From: Mimachlamys varia
Taxonomy: Eukaryota; Mollusca; Bivalvia; Pectinida; Pectinidae
Direction of reading: 5' to 3'
NCBI GenBank assembly: GCA_947623455.1
Contig: OX392536.1
Coordinates: 8,117,282 to 8,181,281, forward strand
Length of the DNA stretch: 64,000 nt
The position numbers were made by a program, and so were the translations under genes. Of this stretch, positions 36,260 through 48,356 are shown one piece after another. Each line of letters starts with the position of its first letter. The stretch's first letter is position 1. Under the pieces are notes generated by a model. The model did not search any database. It saw only the letters and a list, made by a program, of their open reading frames with translations, and was not told where the DNA came from.

Positions 36260-36566
36260 CAGCGTTGTTTTTCCCAGGTCTATAATGTAAAGTAGTGTTA
36301 TAATTGGCCAATGCAGCTACCCAATGGTGACTGGTTGCATCCAACTTAGCCTTACCCATCACATAAGTGAGAGGATTATTGTCGGTGATAGCTTGAAATG
36401 TATTACCATAGAGGTAATCATGAAATTTGTCAGTGACTCCCCACTTAAGAGCTAAAAACTCTAGCTTATGAGCCGGATAATTCCGCTCATTGGGTTTAAA
36501 GCCGCGGCTTGCATATGCAATAACATTCTCTACACCATCTCGTTTTTGATAGAGCACAGCACCCAA
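36243..36566 (-). pseudogene. Gypsy RNase H region
   Basis: Typical Ty3/gypsy RNase H: GAVLYQ, then NERNYPAHKLEFLALKWGV, TDNNPLTYV and LHYRPGKNNADGDGL at the C-terminus, where functional copies read NxxADxLSR. It removes the RNA strand of the hybrid during reverse transcription. It continues the frame of the RT thumb after a break, and overlaps the next frame at its end. Confidence 0.75.
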
Positions 36567-36680
36567 ACCAATGGCGCAAACATCTGTATGGACAACAAAT
36601 GGCTTTGAGAAGTCAGCATAAGCTAGAACAGGGGGATGAGTAAGTTTCTATTTTACATTGTCAAAAGCTGTTTACTGTGG

Positions 36681-37386
36681 CTATGGCAACAACCACTCAG
36701 CCCTTTTCTTTGGCCTTGACTTGGATTTGGACTTGGACTTAGCCTTTGATTTCCTTGTAAAGTCATGACCCTGTAGAAGTTTGTTTATGGGTTGTATAAA
36801 ACTAGAACAATCATTGATGAAGCTTCTATAATAGCCGCTTAACCCAAGAAACTGGTGTAATTCCTTCACATTCCTAGATGGAAGCCAATTCTTTACGGCG
36901 GACAGCTTTTCAGGATCTGTCGCTATACCTTTTTCAGAGTCAACATGTCCAAGGTATGTTACTGATGATTTGAAGAACTCACATTTTGAGGGGTTTGAGA
37001 CCGTGTTTCACTAGTCTGGCGAAAACTGATTTTAACCTGGTTAAGTGTTCATCAAATGTCGCAGAAAAGATCAGAATGTCCTCAAAGAAGATTAAACACT
37101 CCTTAAGATGCATATTCCCCATTAATTTCTCCATGAGACGTTGAAAACACGCAGGAGCACAACTTAAACCAAAGCTCATCCGATTGGTCTCACAGAAACC
37201 TAGGTTACCAACCGAAAAGGCTGTTTTAGGTTTGCCTGACTCCTCAACCTCGACTTGCCAGTAACCTGGCCTTAAGTCTAGCTTTGAAAAAACACGTGAA
37301 CCGATCAGGCTATCTACTGTATCGTCAAACCGAGGGAGCATATAAGGGTCTTTGCGAGTGAGTTCAGCATGCGTTAGTCTATACAA
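36681..37386 (-). pseudogene. Gypsy reverse transcriptase, mutated active site
   Basis: Palm motif order is clear: SKLDLRPGYWQVEV, KTAFSV, MSFGLSCAPACFQRLM, then FFEDILIF where active enzymes have YxDD. The first active-site Asp is therefore Glu and the Tyr is Phe. The thumb (FLGLSGYYRSFI, 36775-36869 region) follows in a separate frame and is interrupted by a Lys/Ser-rich insertion. Catalytically dead by inference. Confidence 0.8.
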
Positions 37387-37550
37387 AATCGTAAAGAACC
37401 ATCCCTTTTGCGTACCAAAACATCATTGGAACTATAAGGACTGTTCGATTCTCTTATGACACCTGCATCATGCATTTCTTTGACATATTGACAGACCACC
37501 TCATACATACCAGGTGGTATCTTACGATAGGGTTGTTTAAATGGTCTATC

Positions 37551-37875
37551 TTATATTAGGTCAATACGATGTTTGACAAGGTCCATACAACCAAAGTCAA
37601 AAGAATTGGTGGAAAAAGCACCTTTCCAATTTCCCACGACCTGACGTGCCCTAAACAGTTCCTCATCAGTCAGGTCCTCATAATCAATAATTATACCATG
37701 TTTTTCTGGTATAGATTTCTCACTATGTTTCATGTCAGCTGGTAAGTCCGAAGTAAGATTATCTACCACCTTTACTGGGTTAGCAGTACAAATAATGCGT
37801 TTTGGCTTGATAATAACAGGTTTACCTGTAGTATTACGCTTGACACACTATTGTGAACCTTAATGACTCCGTTCT
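37551..37875 (-). pseudogene. Gypsy pol, N-terminal part before RT
   Basis: Minus-strand frame with KPVIIKPKRI, then a leader segment ending FDFGCMDLVKHRIDL, typical of the stretch between protease and RT finger. A frameshift near 37840 links it to ENGVIKVHNS. It is broken on the right by the nested element. Confidence 0.6.
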
Positions 37876-37877
37876 CA

Positions 37878-37944
37878 ATGCTTAACTTTGAGTATATGCT
37901 TAACTTTAAGTATATGCTTAACTTTAAGTATATGCTTAACTTTT
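37878..37944 (-). repeat. 18-bp tandem repeat in pol
   Basis: Four copies of an 18-bp unit (ATGCTTAACTTTRAGTAT on the plus strand) lie at the edge of the nested insertion. They keep the pol frame open, giving a KLSIY repeat. Confidence 0.7.
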
Positions 37945-38046
37945 GGCTTTCTCCAAAATTCTCAATTCTCAATTCTTAGATTTTAAGTTGAGAATGGGCC
38001 AATATTTGAGAACGGTCCATATCATGCTTAACTCTCATTCTTAAAT

Positions 38047-38095
38047 ATGGCGGACATAAATCGAGCGCTTCATCGACAGCTTCAGAGAACTGTGT
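38047..38095 (+). other. Possible short first exon in nested element
   Basis: ATG at 38047 starts MADINRALHRQLQRTV and runs to a good donor TGTGT|GTAAGT (38096). It may be the start of the nested element's own gene or of a captured host gene. No acceptor partner was identified. Confidence 0.25.
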
Positions 38096-39104
38096 GTAAG
38101 TCAAATACATTTTATTAATGTTTCAAGAGTGTATATTTTACATACGTACATGGTTAGACATGGAACACGCAAAGGTTTTTAGAAGCTGATCCTCACCTCG
38201 CAATAGGCCCAAAACGAAGGTATTCGCACAGGAAAGTAGGCCTATTCGGCCTACGTCATGCTTTCCAGACAAACTCCGGTCGCTACTGGGCTCTGTATTC
38301 CAACTGGACACAGAATGGCGATGTTTGTTGTTGTCGCCAACAGTAAATATTTGACATTCAACCGGACAAAAACCTGTTGAATAAGACGCATAATGATTAA
38401 CATGTTGACCCTATAGATTCCATGCACTCGCAGTTTCGTCAACGCAAACTTTCTAGAACGTCGGCCCCTATCGGTAACCTCAATCTATTCGTAATCTTAA
38501 ATGCTGTATGAAAGTCCACTTGTCTGTCTCGCTACCATCAGCCACGAGCCAGCTTCATCAAATTCATACACCTCACTCTGGTGCCAGGCACATTACGGGA
38601 AAAAGAAGATGTGGTCAACATTTTTTTTAATCAAATCAAAAAGTTTTGTCAAACTGAAGACATTTTCTCCTTAAAACTTCCTTTATAGTTGAAAAATCTA
38701 GCAAGGTTTGAAATCGTTTAAACTCTGACAATTTATATCATTTTCAAGTTTTAGAAAATGACGACAGCTGTTGAAAATAAAATTTCACATGTATTAGTTT
38801 TTTAGTTTTCTGATCAGGGAAAAAGGATGGATAGTATATTTTATTATTATAGTTCAACAAAAATACTGGCATAATCTATTTGTGTGTGCTGTATAATTTT
38901 ATATACATAATCCAACTTAGGAGGCCATGTTTTTTTTAATAAAAATGCTCATGTTTATAAGGCAGATTGTATCGGTCAGTATTTATTTCCTTAACAGTGC
39001 AAATGATTACACTAACTTGTGTTAAGTCAAATCTTCCCTTGTTGATGATATATTGTACATTCATGTTCAGGAAATCATATCGAAGGATACATGATATGAT
39101 CAGG

Positions 39105-39316
39105 GTTTAAAAAAAATAACACAAACAAAATCTCCATACTCAGTATCCAGTAAACTGGAAATGTTAATTATCTCAGATTCTGACACTATCTGGCCAGTAA
39201 TGTATACAACAATATCCACTGATACATGTCTTCTAGTTACATGTATAAGTGGTGACAACAGATGCTGGAGATTTGAAAGACTGGAAGGTTCCTGATAATC
39301 TGTCTGGGTCACATAC
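39105..39316 (-). other. Possible coding exon, unknown
   Basis: Minus-strand frame following an acceptor-like CTTTCAG, with protein-like composition (RYVTQTDYQEPSSL, then HVSVDIVVYITGQ). I do not recognise it. It could be a transposase exon of the nested element. Confidence 0.25.
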
Positions 39317-40250
39317 CTGAAAGTACCAGAAATCAATTCAAATGTCAATAGAACAAATTAACAATTTAATTGTCTACTAATCATATTTAAAATTATAATT
39401 CATCATATCAATTGCAATAATTTTAGACTATCATTACAATAGATGAATCCACTGATACATACATGTATAATATTAAAATAAGAAGTTGATGACACAAAGG
39501 TATATCCAATAGTACAAATATCAAACAGGTGCTCCACTATACATGTGATACATGTACATGATGTACCTGGCATATCAAACAGATTCTAACTGGTGTCATA
39601 CTTCCATGCTATAATGCGACTGTATTAGACATGTGCCCAAGTATTTAGGATGCGGGTGCCCACTAACATGTATATAGCAGGGGTTGTACATTTATATATG
39701 ACAGGTGTTCTATAGCTACTTACATGTACATGTATATATTGCAGGGCTGTACTGTACATATGTATATTACAGGTGTCCCACTTAGTTAAAAACATGTATG
39801 AATCTATGAATCTATTTTTTTTATTGATAACTGTGCATGACCTTCTTTAAAAGTTGGTGATTGATAGCTCTGATCATACAGTTTATGAATGAGAAAGTAA
39901 TTTACATAATGTATGCAATATGAATAGTATAAATGTATATCTTTTTTAAGACATATAAACATAAAAGTTTAGATTGATAGGTTATTAGGTAAGTGTATCT
40001 TGACTAAGGCTAATCTTACATGGGGCTGAGGGTGGTGTAATATTGTTATTAAAAAATGTGTCTCTGTAACATGCTGGAAAATTATGTGTAAGTAGGAAAC
40101 AATGTTCTTTTAACAATTATTTCATAAATGGTTAATGTGGGTCATATTAATTTGATTTTCTTCTTTGAAAACTGCCTGAAGAAGTTAAGAGTATATGTAT
40201 GGTTATCTGAAACAGGAAATAGTGTTTGTTTGGCCTTATCCTACATATTA

Positions 40251-41792
40251 TACTGAAACGAAAAAGAAACGCAACATGGAAAATTGTGATTAATTTTGTA
40301 TTAAATATACATATCTGTATAAAAATCGCCGATATAAACATGCAACCTGCCTAACACCCATACCAATCTTCAAAATCACCCAAGTGTGACTAGAGACCTA
40401 TGCACTTCCGGCGCGGTAAAAACATCAAAAACCGTGCCTGTACAAACATATGCGTTCTTTTTTCATTCAAACCAGTATCAATTCATCACTAACATTGAGC
40501 CACATCATCGCCAATACTTTTGCAAACAATAATTCCTTTTACAATTATGCCACGGTTATCAAAGGTTGATAGAGGACGTGCTATAGCGATGCTTCTGGCA
40601 GGGAACACGCAACTTCACGTCGCTCGACAATTCAGAGTTCACAAATCGACTATTAGTCGATTAGTTTCACGTCTTAACGCAACAGGAAGAGTCGATGACC
40701 AGCCGAGATCAGGACGTCCACGCGTAACGTCGCGACGTCAAGACCGGGTTCTTAGGTTGGCACACCTGCGTAACAGGAGATTAACGGCCGCTGAAACGGC
40801 AAGGAATACGATTGGTAATAATAACCGTCGAATTCATCCCCAAACAGTGATCAACAGACTGCGTGAGGCTAATTTGCGTGCAAGGCGACAGTACGTTGGT
40901 TTACCACTAACACCGCAACGTCGAGCACGTCGTATGCAATGGGCAACGGCACATATGCCCAGACGTTTTCCTATGAGACGTTGGAGGTCTATGCTCTTCA
41001 CCGATGAATCTCGATTCACGTTATTTCGAGCAGATGGCCGTCAACGTGTGTACCGGCGTCGAGGCGAACGTTTTGCTGACGCCTGTGTTTTGGAACACGA
41101 CCGATTTGGGGGTGGATCAGTTATGGTTTGGGCGGGAATCTCCCATGGTTTGAAGACGCCTTTGGTGATAGTCAATGGGAATTTAACGGCCGTACGCTAT
41201 CGGGATGAGATCCTTAGGCCCCATGTTGTGCCGTTTGTTAGGCAGCATCATCTAACCTTTCAGCAAGATAACGCGAGACCACACGTCGCAAGAGTCTGTA
41301 GAGACTTTCTTGCGACACAGAACATTGCTCCTATAGATTGGCCTCCATATAGCCCCGACCTGTCCCCAATCGAGCATTTGTGGGATGAATTAGACAGAAG
41401 AATTCGAAATCGCCGTAACCCCCCAAATACCCTCCCTCAGTTAGCAAATGCACTCGTCCAAGAATGGAATAACATTCCAATACGGAAAGTCAATGCCCTG
41501 ATGAACTCAATGCAACAAAGAATTAGAGATGTGATAACTGTTCGAGGAGGACACACACGATATTAGGGCACGGTTTCAAAACTGCTGCCATTTCAACTTG
41601 GATTCACGTAGGGTACTACCAATCATGACCTTCTAGCAAAGTGACCTGTTCTTAAAAATCTCTAAATATTGAATAAGGATGTTACATCAATATTCAATAT
41701 TAACTATTACATATGAAATTTAAACATAATGCTCACAATTATTATTTTATTAAACCTACAATTTGAAGTTGCGTTTCTTTTTCGTTTCAGTA
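40251..41792 (+). mobile_element. Complete Tc1-type transposon
   Basis: Perfect 23-bp TIRs starting CTGAAACGAAAAAGAAACGC (40253-40275 and its inverse 41768-41790) are flanked by TA on each side, the Tc1/mariner target duplication. It encloses an undamaged transposase. Perfect ends and an intact gene suggest a recent, possibly active copy. Confidence 0.9.
40547..41566 (+). CDS. Tc1 transposase, DD34E, intact
   Basis: 339 residues from MPRLSK (an in-frame ATG 27 nt upstream at 40520 is also possible; the internal start matches the usual family N-terminus). It has a helix-turn-helix DNA-binding half (RGRAIAMLLAG...VHKSTISRLVSR) with the GRP-like linker QPRSGRPRV, then the catalytic half: Asp in FTDESRF, Asp in FQQDNARPH, Glu in LSPIEHLWDE, with 34 residues between the second Asp and Glu. 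It binds the TIRs and moves the element by cut and paste. No stop or frameshift is seen; length is as expected for the family. Confidence 0.93.
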   Translation: MPRLSKVDRGRAIAMLLAGNTQLHVARQFRVHKSTISRLVSRLNATGRVDDQPRSGRPRVTSRRQDRVLRLAHLRNRRLTAAETARNTIGNNNRRIHPQTVINRLREANLRARRQYVGLPLTPQRRARRMQWATAHMPRRFPMRRWRSMLFTDESRFTLFRADGRQRVYRRRGERFADACVLEHDRFGGGSVMVWAGISHGLKTPLVIVNGNLTAVRYRDEILRPHVVPFVRQHHLTFQQDNARPHVARVCRDFLATQNIAPIDWPPYSPDLSPIEHLWDELDRRIRNRRNPPNTLPQLANALVQEWNNIPIRKVNALMNSMQQRIRDVITVRGGHTRY

Positions 41793-42689
41793 TATAATGC
41801 CATTGGCCTTTATTTAGTTCCCATCAGCCCTCCGAACAGGGGGTTATGTTCCCAATGATGAATGTACATGTAGAGCAATACATGTAGATTTTTTGTTTTA
41901 ATATAATCTTTTGTCTTTGAGTGATAAATAATTTTAGTGGTATTTATCAACTATTCATAAAATATATTTATTAATTCGCTTTTCAAGTTCAAGGAACATG
42001 TTCACTTTGTGTCACTTTGAAACTTTGCAATTATCTGAGTTACAAGTCATTAACTATTGATTGCATGCAGTTCCAATTCTGTCATGCAACAGTGTATGCA
42101 TCATAAAAATAATAAATTAATTTACTAGCATCATGATTGGGTTGGTCTAAATAAAATGAACTGTAACCGAGGGAGATACATATATATATAATTTGAATTT
42201 AGATTTAAATCTAATTTTGGTTTAATTCAGTCAATATCCAAATCATACCACAAGTTCATTCCTTTGGTAATAATTTTATGCATACAAATTTATGTGTTGT
42301 AACTTGGTTTGCAACATATTATACATTGATATCTGTTATTTTTCATTCTTAGCATACGTCCATACTAATATTGTTAGGCCTACATTGTGGTCTATCAAAC
42401 GATTATCTGTGTGTTGGCACTATTTCAGTCTGTGGATCAGGACACATTCGGGTAGTCTGGTCATAGTGTTATATAAATTCGCTTATTGTAATTATAAATC
42501 GGCGTTTCTAACTTAGTAGACACAATAATTTAGTAAGAATAACGAATAAACGACGGGTTCGCGAACGTCGGGCTTATCCGTCGTCGTAGCATGGATACAA
42601 CCGGCAGCCACAGCGGCATATATAGTGTGTGTGTCTGGGGGGGGGGGGGTATTTCTAGCAATAACGTAGTCTTGTATATGTTGTATCAA
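41793..42689. other. Nested element interior, no gene
   Basis: AT-rich stretch with a short G-run (about 42638-42650) and no supported coding region. Confidence 0.4.
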
Positions 42690-43152
42690 CATAGGCGGAT
42701 CCAGAGGGGGGCGCAGCCGGCGCGCGCCCCTCCTAAAATGTGTCAAGTGACCATTTTTTCCAAGAATTAAAACTAAGAATTTAATCATCAGATAGCATTG
42801 CGAACCATATATTTGGTAGAAATATTCATTTAAAAAAATCAGGGCTACGCTCCAAATCAGACTTACACAATTTATAATTACTATATATTACAGTGCACTT
42901 GAATGTTATATATAATGTACGTCTAACAATTAACTACCCCCTCCCCCACCTCTTCCATGTTTCTTTCTCCTCACAATTTGGCTGATATCGATCACACGAT
43001 GATATACGAGGGGTGTTCGAAAACTTTTGCAAATGACATAGCTTCTCAGAAACGCTTATCAAAATTCGAATGCATTTTTCTAGTTGTCTCAAAAATATTC
43101 ACCTTTAACTTGAAGACACCGTTAAAATCAAATTTTTGAAACAATATTCATA

Positions 43153-43600
43153 CTATTCTTTGGGTACACTAATCAGAAACGGGTAAACTGCAGAATCCAG
43201 CTCACTTCTTGAACTATATCTCCTATCAGATATGTGGGTTTTTAAGCTTCGGAAAGAGGAAAACAAACACATGGGGCAAGGGCTGCGCTGATCGGAGGGT
43301 GTGGTATACAAGCCATTGACCTTTTTCGACTTAGAAAAACGGTAGTTGCCGATTTGTGGGCTTGGGCATTGCCATGTAACAACTGGACAGAACTTCATTC
43401 TTATTGAAGCTTCCCGATAACCCTACCGTTTCGAACAGCAATTTGCATGATTTGTCCACTATTTCTAAAGAATATTGCATATAACACCTTCTTTGCTGTT
43501 AGTGTTCGTTTAGCAATACTGGGCATTTTGGCATGTTTAAAAGACCAAATCCTATTGTCAACTTTCCTCTGAGGCTCATAAAAATGCACCAATGTCTCAT
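43153..43600 (-). pseudogene. Mariner transposase fragment
   Basis: Frames on the minus strand (43592-43401, then 43398-43153) cover the middle and C-terminal half of a mariner-type transposase. One frameshift separates them and catalytic residues are lost. Upstream sequence to about 43990 is further decayed. It is non-functional. Confidence 0.6.
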
Positions 43601-43989
43601 CACCCAGTATGAGACTATCAAATGCCCCTTTTCTGATAGTTTAGGTTTTTTCAGCAGCCTCTTAGCCATTTGTACCCGTGTACGTTTCTTCTCGTCTCGT
43701 CAGTGAGTAAATGTGGGATACAACGAGCACTTATTTTTATAACCTTGATATTTTTCTTCTGAAAGAAATGAACAGATACTAAAGCCAAGATTGTCATTTG
43801 TGCTAGTTGTCTGACCGTATAACGCGAGTCTTTCTCAATGATTTACTTGATTTTATTGACGTTCAATTTGTTGGGAACCGCAGACACAAGTCTTTCCGAG
43901 TAAAGGGCATCGTCAACCGATTCATGACCAGAATGAAATTTAGAAAAAAACATATGTAAGGTAACCGGTTAGTGGATTTTAATGAAATT

Positions 43990-44960
43990 TATACACACAA
44001 TACAGGGATGAGCAGTGAACATGTTCGTACCACAGGGACCTGGGCATTTGTTACAGCTAGTTTTGAACCTAACCTTAGGTGTTTAGAGTAAGGTTACACA
44101 TTTTGGGGGTTTAGATCAATTTTCGATAAAAATGCACCCTCAATGGTCACAAAGGCTAAAGGGTGGAAAGCTTTCCAGCTCGAAAATTCGACCCCATCTA
44201 CATTTCTTGCATCAAAAATCACATATCCAGAAGAGGTACGAAACATTGCTTGATACCGTTGGAAAGATGGATAACTTTTCTTTTTAAAAACCTCTAAATG
44301 CACACCAAATGTACCCTCCATCCGCAGAAATAATCTTGATTTCCCCCAGAATAACCCATGCAAAATGTCCGTGTCATTCGATAGCTATCGTGCCACGTTC
44401 TCCATAGCAATGAGTTTTGACGTCATTGCACGCGCTAGCCTTTCGCTGTCAATGGATGGCGCTCTTCCTTTTAACAAAGGCACCCAATGAAATTTTGCAT
44501 GTTTTTTGAGGAAATCGAGATTTTTTTAAGGAAGGAGAATACATTTGACGTGCATTTAGGAAGTCTTTAAAGCTTTCCACCCTTTAGCCTTTATGACTAT
44601 TGAGGAGGGGCATTTTTATCGAAAATTGATCTAAACCCCCCAAAAGTGTAAAATTGCACGCGCTAGCCTTTCGCTGTCAATGGATGGCGCTCTTCCTTTT
44701 AACAAACGCACCCAATGAAATTTTGCATGTTTTTTGAGGAAATCGAGATTTTTTTAAGGAAGGAGAATACATTTGACGTGCATTTAGGAAGTCTTTAAAG
44801 CTTTCCACCCTTTAGCCTTTATGACTATTGAGGAGGGGCATTTTTATCGGAAATTGATCTAAACCCCCCAAAAGTGTAAAATTACTCTTAACACCCTAGT
44901 TTATGTTCAAAACTAGCTGTAACAAAGTCTCTGGTCCCTATGGTTCGTACTGGTTTAATG
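43990..44960. mobile_element. Fold-back element with long inverted arms
   Basis: The left arm (about 44010-44370) reads as the inverse of the right arm (about 44500-44955): both carry TTACAGCTAGTTTTGAAC, GTTTAGATCAATTTTCGATA and GGTGGAAAGCTTT. The right arm is lengthened by a 228-bp tandem duplication. No coding capacity. The RNA or single strand would fold into a very long hairpin. Confidence 0.65.
44425..44880. repeat. 228-bp tandem duplication
   Basis: Units 44425-44652 and 44653-44880 are almost identical, indicating a recent duplication in one arm of the fold-back element. Confidence 0.85.
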
Positions 44961-45793
44961 CGCGTAAATCAAGTGATACTCTAGTATACAGTGCGTGCAA
45001 AAAGTTTCGAACACTGTTCGTGTGAACATCAAAAATGCATCTTATAATGTTATTGTGAACTCAATGTGGATGGGACGCCGAGCACCCGACACAAAAAAGT
45101 GTGTTCGGCCAATCATAACATTGCTTGTAATATTCCCGGGGAGAGGTATTTATATAACTTTCAGCTTGTTTTCCTATCACATATATACAAAAATGTACTT
45201 TATAATTTTGAACAATTGCGTCAAAATTTTGGAATATAAAATACTGTTGACTTCAGAAAAAATGTACGCCCCCTCTAACCCATAATCCTGGATCCGCCTA
45301 TGGTCAATCTCATGCTTGTGAAATGATATTCCGTTCTGCCCCTACCCCTCCCTCCCGGTGAATCAAAAACACATGCCGCATCATCTTGCTTTGCTTTCCG
45401 TCTTTTCACAAGCAGGTAAGCGGACATTATATATGTGTACACGTGCATTTGAATAAACTATCTTAGCTCACTCACCTTCAACACAGATATGTCTCGCACC
45501 CCAAATCATCGCACCTGTTTCCTGTAGTTTTGAAACAAACTTTGTTTCATTCACAAAAGAGTTCCATGCGAGGCCGCTTAGATCGCGAGAAATGCGTTCT
45601 TAGCTGAGAACGTTCTCAAATATTTGAAAATGTGTTCGTGAAAGCCAATTTTGAGAACTTCTCAGATAAGTACGTACTTAGTCTGAGAATTGAGAATTGA
45701 GAATTAAGAATTGAGAAGTTTCGTGAAAGCGGGGCCAGGTTAGAATCGACGATATTCTCTTTAACAAGGTTTTACGTATCTGGGTCAAGTCCC

Positions 45794-46309
45794 CTAACTA
45801 TGCCAGTAATAACCATTGACTCGTAGGGAGCCAAAGTAATTGGTTTCCTGCTCAACGTTTTCACAGAGTAGGAACAAGTTATATTGGACACAGCCATCTC
45901 CCACTCCGATGGTAGAGTAACGCCATCCAAGGCTTATGATTTTACAAAACGTATGACATTTGTACAAAGCAGGGCATGGCACTGCTGGTTGTATTCTGTG
46001 TCTGCCACGACAAGTAATAAAATGTAAAAACAAGCACAAAAAACTAAATGGCAAACTGACAGAGCATTCAATATAGCCTAAGTAATTCAAGAGTGAGCCA
46101 TTAGCTACTCTCAACTGTAAGCCTACGGAATTAAGTTCCTGTACTGGAGTTTTGTCTTCAAGACTATTATAAAATGTCTCGGAAATAGTAAAAATCATTG
46201 AACCACTGTCGATCAGACCTGTGACCTCTTGACCTTGAATTTTAAGAAATGCCTCATTAGAGGGACCCAGAAGCCTATCCATTACTTCAGTATTTTGGCC
46301 ATTTGTCAT
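45794..46309 (-). pseudogene. Gypsy protease region
   Basis: Retropepsin-like: FLKIQGQEVTGLIDSGSMIFTI has the active-site DSG (usual D-T/S-G). The frame includes a later strand LRVANGSLLNYLGYIE, then degenerates into low-complexity sequence. It would have cut the Gag-Pol precursor. The continuation to about 45745 (ITLAPYESMVITG) holds a stop. Confidence 0.65.
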
Positions 46310-46494
46310 ATGACCGGCCTCTGTTTGGCCACATTCAGAGACCGCTATTCTTTTGAGTCGGACTTTTGATCTTTTTTTGTGACCTTTGTTGTCGGTGTAA
46401 CCTTTGTAACCCTTGCCTCGACCTCGACCCCTATAGCCTGACCTTGATCTCGGTCATTGTCTTTTGATGTTGCTTTACCAAGTTTGTTAAGAAT

Positions 46495-47392
46495 TTAATC
46501 GAATTTGGTCTCGATGTTTGAGGACATTTTTTCCTCCAGGCTTTTCAGCTTTTTATCAAATTCTTTACTCAGGTCCGAAGCGTACTGTTGGTCAACCTCA
46601 CAGTTGACAGCATGACTTTGACCTTTCTTTTTTTGATCTTGCTTGTCAGTATTACTCTGCTTGTCCATTGTGCCAGACACAGAAAGGGAAATTTCTTTAT
46701 CAACAACACGTATCTCACGCAACAACTCATCGGAATTTTGCAGTGAGTCGTATTTGTGACGTGTCTGACTCTTTAGCCTTTCAGACCTAAGTGGCGTCCA
46801 GAACTTATGCCTAAGCATGTCATTTCTGGATGACCGTTGGAGAGACCCATTGTCTATGGCTGTCTGTAACAGGTTTTCTAATCTGCACCCAAAATCAGTG
46901 ACAGACTCACCTTGTCTTTGTAACGAGTTAAACAAACTGTTGCATCAACATACCATGAGTGGATATATCTCCGAACAATGTTTCCAACTTGCGGAGTATA
47001 TCTGCTATGGTTGGTCTCTCTCCTAGGGATATAAGCATCCTTCCGGCTGTACTCCTTAATTAGCGACGTTCTGTCTATACCAAAGTACTCGGGGAAACTT
47101 CCTCATCCCCATGCAGGCAACGGATCTCATAACGCCATTCCTGATAGGTTACCTCCCCTTTCGGAAGGGGGTCACTACCAAAAAATAAGGGGATTTTCGG
47201 GAAATTGTGGGAGACTCGACCAGAAATTGTCTCATTCAGACCAGTGTTATGAGTAAACACTGAACTGGTCCGATCTCTTGGTAAGAGTGGTATGTTACTA
47301 GTGTGCTGGGGCTTGGAGGCAGCAGTAAAGCTGACCTCCTCCTTCACCGGCATTAAACGGTATTTACCAGAGGCAAGAAGAAGTTTTAACAT
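46495..47392 (-). pseudogene. Gypsy gag remnant
   Basis: Two minus-strand frames, 47392-47075 and 46935-46495, separated by a break of about 140 nt. They contain a PNMA/Gag-like helical segment (TYQEWRYEIRCL, then FNSLQRQGESVTDFGCRLENLL) and a Lys/Gln-rich coiled region. A zinc knuckle is not intact; a partial C-x-x-...-GH string lies near 46325. It formed the particle shell in the live element. Confidence 0.65.
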
Positions 47393-48356
47393 GTCCTGAT
47401 CTGAAATTGAGATTCAGCAAGCACAGATGCATGCGAGTTGGAATAACCCTTAGCTAAGTTTCGATCTTTAATCGAATATGGAAGAATCTCAAGAAATGCT
47501 AGCTTAATCTGGGGATAGCTGGAACAAACTTAAACGAATTGGTTCAACTTGGTGTTAACAAAAGCTGAACACTCATCATCAGAACTATGAGTCAAGTAAA
47601 TAAACTTGCCCCGCTTAGTAGTAAGGTCACATGTACCAAGCCCAATGTATAATGCAATTAACTAATATTTTCTGATGATCTTATCCAAGTTTTTACAAAG
47701 GTAATTCAAACCGAAGTCAAATGTTCCTCCCGCCTTTCAGTCTCTTAACCGGACTGGCGAATCAAATCATGGTGATGTTTTAGTGCAAAACCTTTGCTAG
47801 AACTCAACAATACCGGTTTTCCTGTTCATATATTACTTGGTACTGCTATTGGTCTTTCAACAAACTTTGCTAACTTATTTAAACTCATTCCAAGTATAAT
47901 CCTAAAAAAGACATATATAACAAATAATCTCAAATTACACCAGGTCAATACCCCTCAATACACAAACCTGCTATACTCTTATGATATACAGGGGAAACAT
48001 ACAACCTTTCACTCAATGAATAGTAAAGCACTTACCTGTTCTTCATGGGTCAGGTGGGTGCTGGGAATACATGATAGTGCTATGGTGGTAGTGCAAATGA
48101 ATGATACCAATGGCAATAAAGGTGAATGATGATTCTAAATGATGACACTGAGATGGTGATGACACTGAGATGGTGATGACACTTAGATATTGATGATGTA
48201 GCAGACAGGAAATTGGTACCTGGTAAAACACATGCCGCCGTAAACAGTTCTCTGCAACAGTCGGAAGCCACAGATTCCTAGGCTCTACATCACCCAAAAT
48301 GTAACGTGCCCCAACATGTCCGTCGGACTTGTTCCATCTTCTCTCAATCACCTATA
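47393..48356. other. Gypsy leader region
   Basis: Between gag and the next insert. It contains about three imperfect copies of an 18-bp GATGACACTGAGATGGT unit (48140-48200) and no supported gene. Confidence 0.5.

Larger units (their letters stand above)
43003..45016 (-). mobile_element. Mariner-like relic
   Basis: Inverted ends TGTTCGAAAACTTTTGCA (43014-43031) and TGCAAAAAGTTTCGAACA (44996-45013) bound the copy. The minus strand between 43150 and 43990 carries mariner transposase remnants: HFYEPQRKVDNRIW...KKVLYAIFF, then in another frame a piece matching the PKLK region. The third catalytic Asp region reads LAPCVCF, so it is changed. The right half is occupied by the fold-back element. Confidence 0.6.
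42690..45302. mobile_element. TIR element with CATAGGCGGATCCAG ends
   Basis: Perfect 15-bp inverted ends CATAGGCGGATCCAG (42690-42704) and CTGGATCCGCCTATG (45288-45302), followed inward by G-rich and C-rich strings. TCAA occurs just outside both ends (one base off at the right), a possible 4-bp target duplication. It contains a mariner relic and a fold-back element. No own transposase is seen. Confidence 0.6.
37945..45736. mobile_element. Nested 7.8-kb TIR element inside gypsy pol
   Basis: Degenerate inverted ends face each other: left GGCTTTCTCCAAAATTCTCA..., right the inverse of GGCCCCGCTTTCACGAAACT. Both ends carry subterminal TTCTCAATTCT repeats. Gypsy coding resumes on either side (protease tail at 45740-45800, pol at 37551-37875), so the insertion split the gypsy frame. 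The superfamily is uncertain; no clear transposase was found. Inside are a possible first exon (38047-38095), a possible minus-strand exon (39105-39316), an intact Tc1 element and a second TIR element. Confidence 0.55.
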
